Assembly (NCBI GenBank): GCA_964545285.1
Contig: CAZJEW010000017.1
Location: 1 to 25,447 of the forward strand
DNA length: 25,447 nucleotides
Reading direction: 5' to 3'
From: CAG-1000 sp964545285
GTDB taxonomy: Bacteria; Bacillota_I; Bacilli_A; RF39; UBA660
The translations under genes and the position numbers were made by a program. Below, piece by piece: positions 7,730-17,040 of this stretch (position 1 is its first letter; each line of letters starts with the position of its first letter). The notes below the pieces were generated by a model. It searched no databases. It saw only the letters and a list, made by a program, of their open reading frames with translations, and was not told the origin of the DNA.

Positions 7730-8419
7730 ATGAAGAAACATAGTAAAATGTATGTGGAAGCTTCAAATAATGTTGATAAGAATAAATCTTATGACGTAAC
7801 AGAAGCGTTAAAATTACTTAAGAGTTTAAAGTCAAAGAAATTTGATGAATCAGTAGATGTAGTATTTAAAATTAATATGGATACTAAAAAAACTGATCAA
7901 AATATTAGAGGTAGTTTGGTATTACCTAAAGGAACTGGAAAAACAAGAAAAGTATTAGTTGTTACTAAAACAAAAGCTAGTGATGCTAAAGAAGCTGATT
8001 TTTGTGGAGCAGAAGATATGATTGAAAAAATCGAAAAAGAAAATTGGTTTGATTTTGATGTTATCGTAGCTACTCCAGAAATGATGCCTTTATTAGGAAA
8101 ATTAGGAAAAGTTTTAGGACCAAAAGGTTTAATGCCTAATCCAAAACTTGGAACAGTTACTACTAATGTTAAAGATGCTATTAGTAATATTAAAAAAGGT
8201 ATGATTGAATACAAAAATGATTCATATGGAAATGTACATACTACAATAGGTAAACTATCATTTAAAGAAACTGACTTAGAAGAAAATCTAAAAGCAGTAG
8301 CAAATGAATTAATTAAAGTTAAACCTACAAGTGTTAAAGGAACATATGTATTAAATGTAAGCATATCTTCAACTATGGGTCCTGGAATTAAGTTAGATAA
8401 AACTACTTTAGGATTATAA
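7730..8419 (+). CDS. rplA: 50S ribosomal protein L1
   Basis: A 229-residue L1, which builds the L1 stalk that moves E-site tRNA and can repress its own operon by binding the leader. The first half-domain has FDESVDVVFKINMDTKK and IRGSLVLPKGTGK. The central domain carries GKLGKVLGPKGLMPNPKLGT (about 123-142) with TVTTNVKDAI. The C-terminal return strand has KPTSVKGTYV and SISSTMGPGIKLD. Length is normal. AAGGAGG precedes the ATG. It lies 48 bases after rplK, and a strong terminator follows; rplJ-rplL do not follow here. Confidence 0.97.
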   Translation: MKKHSKMYVEASNNVDKNKSYDVTEALKLLKSLKSKKFDESVDVVFKINMDTKKTDQNIRGSLVLPKGTGKTRKVLVVTKTKASDAKEADFCGAEDMIEKIEKENWFDFDVIVATPEMMPLLGKLGKVLGPKGLMPNPKLGTVTTNVKDAISNIKKGMIEYKNDSYGNVHTTIGKLSFKETDLEENLKAVANELIKVKPTSVKGTYVLNVSISSTMGPGIKLDKTTLGL

Positions 8420-8427
8420 TATAAATT

Positions 8428-8455
8428 AAGTATTTAGAATATAAATACTTTTTTT
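8428..8455 (+). terminator. Intrinsic terminator after rplA
   Basis: A 9-bp stem (8428-8436 with 8442-8450), loop of five, followed by a T-run to 8455. It ends the rplK-rplA unit. Confidence 0.8.
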
Positions 8456-8471
8456 ATAAAATTAAATATAG

Positions 8472-8477
8472 TATAAT
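8472..8477 (+). promoter_or_regulatory. Candidate -10 box for the thioredoxin-fold gene
   Basis: A perfect TATAAT between the rplA terminator and the AAGGAGG site at 8482-8488. Only T-runs occupy the -35 position, and the implied start site lies very close to the ribosome-binding site. Confidence 0.35.
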
Positions 8478-8493
8478 TATTAAGGAGGTTTTT

Positions 8494-9113
8494 ATGAAAA
8501 AAGTTTTATTATTTTTGTTATTTATGTTATTTATTCCATTAAATATATATGCATTAGAATACAAAACTGAAACATTAAAGGAAGTTTGTACTGAAGAAGG
8601 AATTGAATTTAATCACGATAATTATATTGAATCTGATAATAAAATTAATATTTATTTAGAGGTTCTGGATGTCAACATTGTCATGACTTTTTAGAATTTT
8701 TAGAAAGTATAGTAGACGAATATGGTGATAAATTTAATTTAGTTTCTTATGAAGTTTGGGATAATACAGATAATAACGATTTAATGAATAAAGTATCTTC
8801 ATTTTTAGGAGATAATGCTGAAGGTATACCTTATATTATAATAGGAAGTAAGACATGGGAAGGTTATGCATCAAGTATTGATGATGAGATAAAGTCTTAT
8901 ATTGAAAACTTATATAATTCAGAAGAAAAATATGATGTTATTAATGAAGTATTAAAAGAAGATCAAACTAATAACCAAGATACATTAATATACATAATAT
9001 TGATTCTTTCCTTAGCATTTAATACATTTGTTTTATTTAAAACTAATTCTGATAAAAAATATTTTGAAAAAGAAATACAAAAATTAGAATTAAAAATAAA
9101 AAATAGTAAGTAA
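8494..9113 (+). pseudogene. Secreted membrane-anchored thioredoxin-fold protein, frameshifted
   Basis: Two reading frames together encode one protein of about 205 residues. Frame A (8494 to about 8658) has a strong Shine-Dalgarno, a signal peptide (MKKVLLFLLFMLFIPLNIYA) and the first strand. It runs into a TAG at 8692-8694. Frame B, one base back, continues from about 8655 with RGSGCQHCHDFLEFL, giving a redox motif CQHC. It then has a cis-Pro strand (GIPYIIIG), a C-terminal membrane helix and a charged tail, ending at 9113. One missing T in the short T-run at 8655-8657 explains the shift. No canonical slippery heptamer or stable downstream structure is visible, so I favour a mutation or sequencing indel over programmed frameshifting. 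If intact it would act outside the membrane in thiol-disulfide exchange. Confidence 0.75.
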
Positions 9114-9131
9114 TAACAAAATTGATACTAT

Positions 9132-9167
9132 AAAAGTGGACATGAATATAGAGTGTCTATTTTTTTT
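9132..9167 (+). terminator. Intrinsic terminator before the surface operon
   Basis: Positions 9136-9142 pair with 9154-9160 (seven pairs, two of them G-U), extended by A-U pairs on both sides. A run of eight T (9160-9167) follows. Confidence 0.7.
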
Positions 9168-9195
9168 GAGAATTAAGAATTATTTTAATATGTAA

Positions 9196-9224
9196 TTGAT
9201 ATTAATCTAAATATATGATATATT
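9196..9224 (+). promoter_or_regulatory. Promoter for the cohesin-dockerin operon
   Basis: TTGATA at 9196-9201, a 17-base spacer, TATATT at 9219-9224, and an extended-10 TG at 9216-9217. It lies right after a terminator, so the four following genes probably form an independent unit. Confidence 0.7.
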
Positions 9225-9250
9225 TAATGTGAAAATATGAGGAAATATAT

Positions 9251-11119
9251 ATGAAGAAGTTTTTATCTTTTTGCATCGTTGTCATTACTTTGTTTTGTTT
9301 TGCATTGAATGTTTATGCTGATGGCATAAGTTTGTCGATGTCGTCGGTGTCAAACATTGATGAAGGTGATAGTTTTACAGTAACCGTAAAGGCTAGTGGA
9401 ACTAATATTTGGGGAATTAGGGCAAAATTGAATTATGAATCAAGTAAAATTACATTGGATAGTTACTCTGGATTATCTGGGTTTAATGCTACAGTAGGAA
9501 GTAATATAGTATTAGATTCAGGATCTGGTCATGATGGCAGTTTTGATATTATAAATCTAGTATTTAAAAGTACTAGTTCATTTAAAGCGGGTGAATCTAC
9601 AACGATTAGTTTATCTTCAGTAGAAGGAGGTACGGATACAACTCGACTTACTGGAAGTGATTGTAGTAAAACTGTAACAGTTAATGTTCCAAAGTCTAGT
9701 GTAAATACATTAAGTAGTCTTAAAATTAATGGGACACTTGTAACAGGTTTCGATAAAAATGTTATAGAATATAATTTAGGTAAAACTAATGATAGTAGTA
9801 TTGAAATAAGTGCAGTAGGAGAAGACAGTAAAGCAACTATTACTGGAACTGGAACTAAATCACTTAATTACGGAACAAATAGTTTTGATATAGTTGTTAA
9901 AGCCGAAAACGGAAGTGTTAAAACTTATAAAATAATAATAAGTAGAAATGATAATAGAAGTACTAATAATTATTTATCTTCATTAACTATAGCTAATGCA
10001 TCCATTAAATTTAATAAAACAACAGGAAGTTATACAGTAACTGTAGAGAATAAAGTAACAAGTATTACTATAAATGCAGCTGCTGAAGATAGTAAATCAT
10101 CTGTAAAGGGAACTGGCAGTTATAATTTAAAAGTATATTCTAATAAGTATGAAATAGTTGTCACAGCAGAAAATGGAAGTACAAGAAAATATACAGTTAC
10201 TATAATAAGAAAAGATGAAAAAGGAAATAGTGCTGCATTATCGACAAATAATTATTTGTCTTCATTATCTGTTACTGGTTATGAAATAGAGTTTAATAAA
10301 GACACTTTAGAATATTCTTTAACTGTTGAAGCAAATGTTGATAAAATAGATATTAAAACAACTCTAGCTGATTCAAAAGCCAAAGTTATTGTTAGTAATG
10401 TAGATCCGCTAAAGAGTGGTTCAAATGAAATAATTATTACAGTAACTGCAGAAAACGGAACAAATAGAATATATAAAGTGATTGTTAATAAAAAGTTAGG
10501 AAACAAAGTAGATATTACTAATTTAAAAGATGTTATTGATACTACAACTGATAAGACAATAGAAGTAGAGATTAAAGATGATAACACATTAATATCAAAA
10601 GAAATAATTGATTCATTATCGGGTAAAGATATAGAATTAATTATTAATAAATATAAAGGAAATGAAATAGATTATATCTGGTATATTAATGCTCAAAGTA
10701 TAGAAAATGGTTTTGAATTTGATACATTAGTAAAGTTTGAAACTAATAATATGGAAAATATTGATAAATTAACTAATAATGCCAAAACAAAATACTTATC
10801 ATTTAATTATTCTGGAAAGTTACCTGCAGGAAGTGAATTTAAAGTATATGTAGGTGATAAATTTAATGATAATGAGGTATTAAAATTATATTATTACGAT
10901 GAGAGCAATAATACTATAAAACTAGAAAGCGAAAATATAAGAGTTACTGGTGGCTATGTAAGATTTGGTATTAGTCATTGTTCAGATTATATATTAATAA
11001 ATGATATTGAGAGTAGCAATAATAACATACTATTTATAATAATAGGTGCAGTTGTATTAATTATTGCGTTAGCTAGTTATTTAATAATTAGTAAAAAAAG
11101 AAATAAAGTAGGTGCTTAA
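9251..11119 (+). CDS. Membrane-anchored cohesin protein with cadherin-like repeats
   Basis: A 622-residue surface protein. Signal peptide 1-23 (cut after NVYA). A cohesin domain fills about 26-147: EGDSFTVTVKASG, then NIWGIRAKLNYESSKI, then NLVFKSTSSFKAGESTTISL. Three cadherin-like beta-sandwich repeats follow (about 153-232, 239-320, 333-413). Each opens with LSSL-type residues and closes with the AENGS/T...Y.V/I signature. A further beta-rich region (about 418-585) leads to a membrane helix (593-613) and a short basic tail. No LPXTG motif is present, so it is held by the helix, with the cohesin projecting outward. Cohesins bind dockerins, and the next gene ends in one. GAGG lies 8 bases before the ATG. 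Confidence 0.85.
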   Translation: MKKFLSFCIVVITLFCFALNVYADGISLSMSSVSNIDEGDSFTVTVKASGTNIWGIRAKLNYESSKITLDSYSGLSGFNATVGSNIVLDSGSGHDGSFDIINLVFKSTSSFKAGESTTISLSSVEGGTDTTRLTGSDCSKTVTVNVPKSSVNTLSSLKINGTLVTGFDKNVIEYNLGKTNDSSIEISAVGEDSKATITGTGTKSLNYGTNSFDIVVKAENGSVKTYKIIISRNDNRSTNNYLSSLTIANASIKFNKTTGSYTVTVENKVTSITINAAAEDSKSSVKGTGSYNLKVYSNKYEIVVTAENGSTRKYTVTIIRKDEKGNSAALSTNNYLSSLSVTGYEIEFNKDTLEYSLTVEANVDKIDIKTTLADSKAKVIVSNVDPLKSGSNEIIITVTAENGTNRIYKVIVNKKLGNKVDITNLKDVIDTTTDKTIEVEIKDDNTLISKEIIDSLSGKDIELIINKYKGNEIDYIWYINAQSIENGFEFDTLVKFETNNMENIDKLTNNAKTKYLSFNYSGKLPAGSEFKVYVGDKFNDNEVLKLYYYDESNNTIKLESENIRVTGGYVRFGISHCSDYILINDIESSNNNILFIIIGAVVLIIALASYLIISKKRNKVGA

Positions 11120-11120
11120 A

Positions 11121-14100
11121 ATGAATAGTTGTAAAAAAAGTATTAAAACTATGTTAATAATTATATTAATGTTTATTATTGTTTCTCCATCTATCGTTTT
11201 TGCTGAAGAACCAAATTATACTATAACTGGATTAAATAATGATGGAGAAGTATTTTTAGATTTTGATGAGAATCGTACAAAAACAATTTCTATTGACTCA
11301 ACCGAGGGTTATAGCATAAATATAGTTGGTTACTATGATTCTAATATGGTAGTAATTTCAAAGGATGGAAATGATATTACTATAACGCCTAAAATGTTTG
11401 GATATACTTTGATTTCATTGCAAATTGTTGATGCCGATTCGAATTTTGTTAAAACTGAATATGTAATTGTTAATATAGATGCAGATAATTATTTGAACTA
11501 TATTAGTACTTTAATACCCGAAAGTGTTAATCAAAACTATGCATATAGTAGTGTACTGAATAAATTAAATAAATATATTAGCATAACTTCTGAGTGTAGT
11601 GGTGATACATGCGTATTTTCACTTTCAAAAAGATACCAACAAGAGTGGCAAGGTGATGGTTACATATTAGATAAGCTATTAACAAAAGAAGTAAGTCGTC
11701 CAAATATTGCAATAAATTCTAATGAGTATATTTTCTCAAGAAATAAAATGTCAATTACTATTGGCAATACTACTGGTAATAAAACTAATTTATTAAATAA
11801 ATATTACCAACAATTAAAAGATTTTAATTACGATAACATTTTATATGTAAGTTTAGACAATGCTATAGCAACTATTGATGAGACCGGTGTAATAAAGAGT
11901 AGTGTTAATGAAGGAACTACAAAAGTTAGAGCTTATAATATAAATGATTTTTACTATGCTGAAGCTACAGTAATGTCACGTGATCCAGAACATGTATTTA
12001 GTAATATTCAAGAATATGTTAATTCTAAATCAAATAAGACTATAAATATAGATGCAAGTACAATAAACTATATAGGTGATAGTTTAAAATATACTGAATA
12101 CTTATCAACATATATTAATGGCAGTGATAACGATTTTCACAATGAATTAAGTGAAGATTATGCTTCATCATATACAAATAATTTTTCATGTACTAGTAAT
12201 GTTTGTAGTTATAGCATTAATTATTATAATAATGGTAGTATAAATACTTATACTGTGACTAATGTTACAGTGAATGTTTCAGGAATTTATTTAAACGATT
12301 ATTCATATAATATGAATTTAAACTATTCATGTAATTTGGAAGAAGTATTTAATTATAAAATATATAATTTAGATGAAAGTCAATTAACTTATAATTATGA
12401 TTCAAATTATATAAGTATAGAAGATGGAAATGTATCTTTTATAAAAGCCGGAACTACTTATTTCGAAATAGAATCAAATAATGGTTATAAGAAAAGAGTG
12501 TCAGTTGTAATTGTCCCTTCAGATTTAGAAACAACAATTAATACTTATGTTAATGGTTTTCTAACCATTAATTTACCTTATACATTATCAAATATAGATA
12601 ATAACTTAGCTTATTTAGAAGGTGTTGTAATGAAATATATTACTTCGTTAAGCACATTTGATAATATAAAAGAATTCGTTACTGTAGATGTAAAATGCAT
12701 TGATAAGAATCAATGTTTAATAAATATTAATAGATTAGGGAATACTAATTATAATTCTGTAGCTGCAATTAGTTATGATAGTATTAAAACATATAATGCT
12801 AATGAAATGAAAGAATTAGAAAGCAGTATAGAAAGTACTTATGTATTATCTCTTGATGAAACTATGTCTCAAATCAAAAAATATTCTTTGAGTTCTAATG
12901 AATTCTATCAAGAATTATATAAATTAACTAATATAAATGATTTAATTAATAATAGTGATTATGATGTAGAATTAACTAATTATAAAAAAACTACTGAGTT
13001 TAATAGTATGTTTGACTATGTAGAATATGATATAGTTGTTAGTAAAGATAGTAATTTCTTATTATCAAAACATATAATAATTAGACCTTGTTTTATAATT
13101 AATATGAGTTTCCAATTAAAAAGAGATAATGAAACTAGATTAACTTATATAAAAGATACTATAGAAAACATTACTAAAGAAAGTGTAACTGTGGAACTTA
13201 CAGGAAATAATATTTATTCTGTTACTTTAGGTTCTAAAACATTTAACATTATTTTGGATCAAAAACCTAAAATAAATATAAATAGTTTTAATGTTACTAA
13301 AAGATCTTATGATTTAAGTGTTGGAGATACATACAAAATAGAATATAATGTTTATCCTGAAAATGCAAATAATGGAGTAGTATCCTTTAAAAGTAGCAAT
13401 GAAGATATTTTAACAGTTGATAGTGAAGGGAATATTACTGCACTATCAAAAGGATATGCTTTTATTAAAGTTTCATCAAAAACTTGTAGTACTGTTTTAT
13501 TAGCAGTAGTGGATACTGATTTCAAAACAGCTTTAAATGATTTTGTACCTAAAAATAATAATTATATAATAGATTATTCTGCTTTAAGATGGTCTACTAA
13601 ATTAGATGCTATTAGAAATGCAGCTAGACAAATTAGTTCTAATGAGTTTAGTTGGATAATTGATTATGATGTTACAGAAGAAAATAATGAGTTCTTTATT
13701 CAGTCAGTATTTACTGATTATGGGACATATCCTAGTACATCATACTATTCTGATGCAGAAGCAATTACTTATCAAATGAAGGGAATAGATGTCAAACAAT
13801 TCAAATATGAAATGGCAGTTGGAGATACTGAAGATATAGAAATAGAATTCACTGAGGGAGATATAAACAACTTAATATTTGAATCGCAAGATCCTGCAAT
13901 CGCTACAGTTGATAAAAAAGGAAAAGTAACCGCAGTAGGTGAAGGATATACTTATATAGTTATTACAGATAAATATGATACATACAATAATTATGTTTCT
14001 ATAAGTGTTAATTATCAAAATTATGTTACTGGAAGAATTGAAGAAATTAAAGATGAAGAATTAATAATAAATGCTTCTGACGATAACGGATTAAATAATG

Positions 14101-15956
14101 AATTTAATAACAAAATAAATTCTTATGTTAATTTAAATGGTTTTTATGATACTGGATTTGAGAATTATTTTTATCAATTTGATAACACATGTGATGAAGA
14201 AAACGAAACTTGTACATTATTATTATACAGAATAGATAAGGAAACAAATGAAAGTACTACTATAATAAATGAAACATTTAATGTGAAATTTGAGGGATTA
14301 TTAATAGATAAGTCTGATTATCATTCAAATTCTACTCTTGAAATAGATGACGAATATAATATATTATATAAAGTATATGATGAAAATAAAAACGTAACAT
14401 TTATAAGTTCAGATAATGATATATGTACTGTTAATAGTACAGGAACTGTAACAGCCGTTTCAAAAGGTGTATGTGATATTAGAGTTACAAACGGAACTAG
14501 TACTGCTAATATAACATTTACAGTTGATGTGGATAAAATAATAAATGATACTCAAACAATGTTTGATGGTATTAATAATACAATACACTTGAGAATGGAT
14601 AGATTAGTTAGGAATGAAAATACTACAGAACAAGAAGAATATGAATTCTATTCACAATATTATTATCATTTAACTAGTATTATATGTGAAGAGTTGGGTA
14701 TAACTAGCCAACCTGGTTCAATTGAAGAAGAAAAAAACACTAGTGGTTATTATTACAGTGTTGCCACTGATTCATATGATGATATATATACAAATGATGA
14801 AATAAGTATTTATATTTCTATTGGTTATGTTGGATGGTGGGATGATGGAACTCCATATTATAGTAGTTACGGAATAAGAACTAATAGTAAAAAAATAACA
14901 GTTGTTTTTGACGGATTATCAGATGAAGAAGCTGATAAAAAAGTATTACTTAATGCTACAATATCTGAAAAATATGAGCTAACTTTGGAAGAGTATTTAA
15001 AATATAAATTAGATTGTGTTGATTCTCCTGAATATCATTCATTGCTTGATTATACTGAATTTAAGAATAATCTTAAAGAAGTATGTCCAACTTGTACATA
15101 CGTTGGTATGGGAGCAGGTGGAGATGAAAATAATGGATATATTGCAGAATACAATCAATTGTTAATAATAGATAATGGTACTCCGCTACTAATGAGAAAT
15201 ATAAAAAGCATAGCTAAGTTTGATATAATGCTTTCAGAAGCTATTACTAGTGAGGAAGAATATATTGAACTATTAAAAAATGAAGTTAGAACTGCATATT
15301 TAGAAGCAAAGAATAGTAGTATTACTTCTTCTGCTAAATTATATGCAATTAAGAGATTTGGATTATTTGGTGATAGTGCCGAAGAATTAGAAGTTAATGT
15401 AACTAAGTCCTTTGATGTAGAGTCTGGCAAAAAAATATATAATTTTGAGATTGAGGGCATTACTTTCGCAACACCAGTTAATACAATTTATGAAGGTGAG
15501 TATAATTATACATATTCTGTTACAGGAATAGAAGCCAATAAAAACTCTGTTGAATTAGAAATAGGTGACACTGAAGATATAGTATTAACTTTCACACCTA
15601 ATAATGCAACTGATAAAACATATACTGCAACTAGTAGTAACAATAATGTTGTTACTGTTTCAGGAAATATTATAACTGCAGTTGGCGGTGGGACAGCATA
15701 TATTACATTTAAATCAAATGATGGAGATTATACAACTGTAGTTAATATTACAGTAAATGGAGATCCATTAGTTGTAAATGTTGATGGCGATGTTAACTTA
15801 GATGGACTATTCAATATTCAAGACGTTATTGCATTGAGAAGACACTTAGCTGGTTTACAAGAATTAACTAGTGATGGATTAGCAACTATTGATGTTGTTG
15901 ATAGAGAAGCTAGTATATTGGATTTAATATTATTAAGAAAAGCATTAGCTAACTAG
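11121..15956 (+). CDS. Giant secreted Ig-like repeat protein with C-terminal dockerin
   Basis: About 1611 residues. Signal peptide 1-28 (IVSPSIVFA). The body alternates Big_2-like bacterial Ig modules with unrecognised modules of about 100-170 residues. Ig-like modules are seen near 240-285, 425-465, 718-797, 888-964, 1060-1136 and 1468-1546, with motifs such as VSFKSSNEDILTVDSEGNIT. Four close cysteine pairs occur (C159/C164, C357/C362, C526/C532, C1024/C1031), plus CPTC at 1322-1325. Residues about 1551-1611 are a dockerin. No catalytic domain is recognisable. The ATG at 11121 follows AGGTG with proper spacing; a GTG at 11112 overlaps that site and is less likely. Only one base separates it from the upstream cohesin gene, so co-translation is likely. 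Confidence 0.85.
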   Translation: MNSCKKSIKTMLIIILMFIIVSPSIVFAEEPNYTITGLNNDGEVFLDFDENRTKTISIDSTEGYSINIVGYYDSNMVVISKDGNDITITPKMFGYTLISLQIVDADSNFVKTEYVIVNIDADNYLNYISTLIPESVNQNYAYSSVLNKLNKYISITSECSGDTCVFSLSKRYQQEWQGDGYILDKLLTKEVSRPNIAINSNEYIFSRNKMSITIGNTTGNKTNLLNKYYQQLKDFNYDNILYVSLDNAIATIDETGVIKSSVNEGTTKVRAYNINDFYYAEATVMSRDPEHVFSNIQEYVNSKSNKTINIDASTINYIGDSLKYTEYLSTYINGSDNDFHNELSEDYASSYTNNFSCTSNVCSYSINYYNNGSINTYTVTNVTVNVSGIYLNDYSYNMNLNYSCNLEEVFNYKIYNLDESQLTYNYDSNYISIEDGNVSFIKAGTTYFEIESNNGYKKRVSVVIVPSDLETTINTYVNGFLTINLPYTLSNIDNNLAYLEGVVMKYITSLSTFDNIKEFVTVDVKCIDKNQCLININRLGNTNYNSVAAISYDSIKTYNANEMKELESSIESTYVLSLDETMSQIKKYSLSSNEFYQELYKLTNINDLINNSDYDVELTNYKKTTEFNSMFDYVEYDIVVSKDSNFLLSKHIIIRPCFIINMSFQLKRDNETRLTYIKDTIENITKESVTVELTGNNIYSVTLGSKTFNIILDQKPKININSFNVTKRSYDLSVGDTYKIEYNVYPENANNGVVSFKSSNEDILTVDSEGNITALSKGYAFIKVSSKTCSTVLLAVVDTDFKTALNDFVPKNNNYIIDYSALRWSTKLDAIRNAARQISSNEFSWIIDYDVTEENNEFFIQSVFTDYGTYPSTSYYSDAEAITYQMKGIDVKQFKYEMAVGDTEDIEIEFTEGDINNLIFESQDPAIATVDKKGKVTAVGEGYTYIVITDKYDTYNNYVSISVNYQNYVTGRIEEIKDEELIINASDDNGLNNEFNNKINSYVNLNGFYDTGFENYFYQFDNTCDEENETCTLLLYRIDKETNESTTIINETFNVKFEGLLIDKSDYHSNSTLEIDDEYNILYKVYDENKNVTFISSDNDICTVNSTGTVTAVSKGVCDIRVTNGTSTANITFTVDVDKIINDTQTMFDGINNTIHLRMDRLVRNENTTEQEEYEFYSQYYYHLTSIICEELGITSQPGSIEEEKNTSGYYYSVATDSYDDIYTNDEISIYISIGYVGWWDDGTPYYSSYGIRTNSKKITVVFDGLSDEEADKKVLLNATISEKYELTLEEYLKYKLDCVDSPEYHSLLDYTEFKNNLKEVCPTCTYVGMGAGGDENNGYIAEYNQLLIIDNGTPLLMRNIKSIAKFDIMLSEAITSEEEYIELLKNEVRTAYLEAKNSSITSSAKLYAIKRFGLFGDSAEELEVNVTKSFDVESGKKIYNFEIEGITFATPVNTIYEGEYNYTYSVTGIEANKNSVELEIGDTEDIVLTFTPNNATDKTYTATSSNNNVVTVSGNIITAVGGGTAYITFKSNDGDYTTVVNITVNGDPLVVNVDGDVNLDGLFNIQDVIALRRHLAGLQELTSDGLATIDVVDREASILDLILLRKALAN
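15771..15953 (+). other. Type I-like dockerin domain coding region
   Basis: Residues about 1551-1611 of the large protein. The first F-hand loop, DVNLDGLFNIQD (1557-1568), has all expected Ca2+ ligands at loop positions 1, 3, 5 and 12 and is followed by helix VIALRRHLAG. The second loop, IDVVDREASILD (1590-1601), keeps positions 5 and 12 but lacks the ligands at 1 and 3; helix LILLRKALAN follows. Confidence 0.85.
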
Positions 15957-15964
15957 GTGTATAA

Positions 15965-17032
15965 ATGAAGAATTTTAAACTTATATTAGTATTACTATTC
16001 TTATTGTTTATTACAGATACAGTGTATGCTAAAGAATTTTCCGTTAAATTAGTTACTGAGAATGAAGTAAATATTAATTCTGTATTTGATGTGGATGTTT
16101 ATGTTGAAAACGCAAACAATTTATGGGGATTTACATCCACATTAAAATACGATGATACAAAAATCAAATTAGTTTCATCACTTGGTTATAATGGATTTAA
16201 TGTTACTATTGGGAAAAATATTGTATTAGATAATTCTAAAGGAATTAATGGAAATCAAAAAGTTGCAACTTTGAGATTTAAGTCTACAGATTCTTTTAAA
16301 AATGGTGAAACGACTACAATAGAATTTAATAATATTGAAGGAAGTACTGATTCTAATTTAATAAAAAGTGATAATACATCTATTACAATTAAATCAGTAT
16401 TTAAAAGTGATAATAATTATTTGAAAAGTCTTAAAATTGATAAAGGTACAATTAATTTTGAAAAAGATACTATGAAATATGAAATTATAGTTGATAATAA
16501 TATTATGGCTATAAGTATATCTGGTGAAGCAGATAGTGTTGATTCCGAAATAATAGGTTTAGGAGTTAAAGAATTAAATGAATCATCTAATTATTTTGAT
16601 ATTACAGTTATTTCAAATTCTGGAGAAAAAAGAACTTATACTATTGAAGTAATAAGAAAAAATAAAAATGGTGAAGCAGTTAAAAAATCTAATGATAATA
16701 CTTTATCATCTATTAAAATAGATAATTATAATATTGCATTTGATAAAGATGTATTTGAATATAATGTATTATTAAATAATAAAGATATTTTAAATATTAC
16801 CGCTATAGCAAGCGATTCAAATGCTACTGTTGTAATCAATAATTTAAATAATTATGCTTATGGAAATAATCGTATTGATATTATTGTTACTTCTGAAAAT
16901 GGAATTGAACAGATATATACAATTAATGCAATTAATTTATTTAAAACGTTTGATTATAAATTATTAATTATATCTATTGAAGGAATAATTATAATAATAT
17001 TGTTAATCGGATTAATAAAAAAACATAAATAA
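15965..17032 (+). CDS. Second membrane-anchored cohesin protein
   Basis: A 355-residue shorter relative of the first cohesin protein. Signal peptide 1-22 (cut after TVYA). The cohesin domain covers about 24-144 (SVFDVDVYVENANNLWGFTS near 39-58, then LKYDDTKIKL, then TLRFKSTDSFKNGETTTIEF). Two cadherin-like sandwiches follow (about 150-231 and 246-322). A membrane helix (332-350) and a KKHK tail end the protein. It lacks the first protein's third sandwich and extra C-terminal region, so its cohesin should sit closer to the membrane. AGGTG spans the stop codon of the dockerin gene, 8 bases upstream, which implies coupling. The parallel build of the two cohesin genes suggests duplication. Confidence 0.85.
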   Translation: MKNFKLILVLLFLLFITDTVYAKEFSVKLVTENEVNINSVFDVDVYVENANNLWGFTSTLKYDDTKIKLVSSLGYNGFNVTIGKNIVLDNSKGINGNQKVATLRFKSTDSFKNGETTTIEFNNIEGSTDSNLIKSDNTSITIKSVFKSDNNYLKSLKIDKGTINFEKDTMKYEIIVDNNIMAISISGEADSVDSEIIGLGVKELNESSNYFDITVISNSGEKRTYTIEVIRKNKNGEAVKKSNDNTLSSIKIDNYNIAFDKDVFEYNVLLNNKDILNITAIASDSNATVVINNLNNYAYGNNRIDIIVTSENGIEQIYTINAINLFKTFDYKLLIISIEGIIIIILLIGLIKKHK

Positions 17033-17040
17033 TTTATAGA

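Noticed and set aside
7897..8364. A 155-codon open frame antisense to rplA
   Set aside because: It lies wholly inside the conserved rplA gene, has no ribosome-binding site, and its sequence is what AT-rich antisense of a ribosomal gene would give.
8640..8700. Programmed -1 ribosomal frameshifting in the thioredoxin-fold gene
   Set aside because: The codons at the junction do not form an X-XXY-YYZ heptamer, tRNA re-pairing after a slip would be poor, and no strong downstream hairpin is seen. An indel is simpler.
9251..17032. A true cellulosome (plant-polymer degrading complex)
   Set aside because: No glycoside hydrolase, carbohydrate-binding module or multi-cohesin scaffoldin is present; each anchored protein has one cohesin only.
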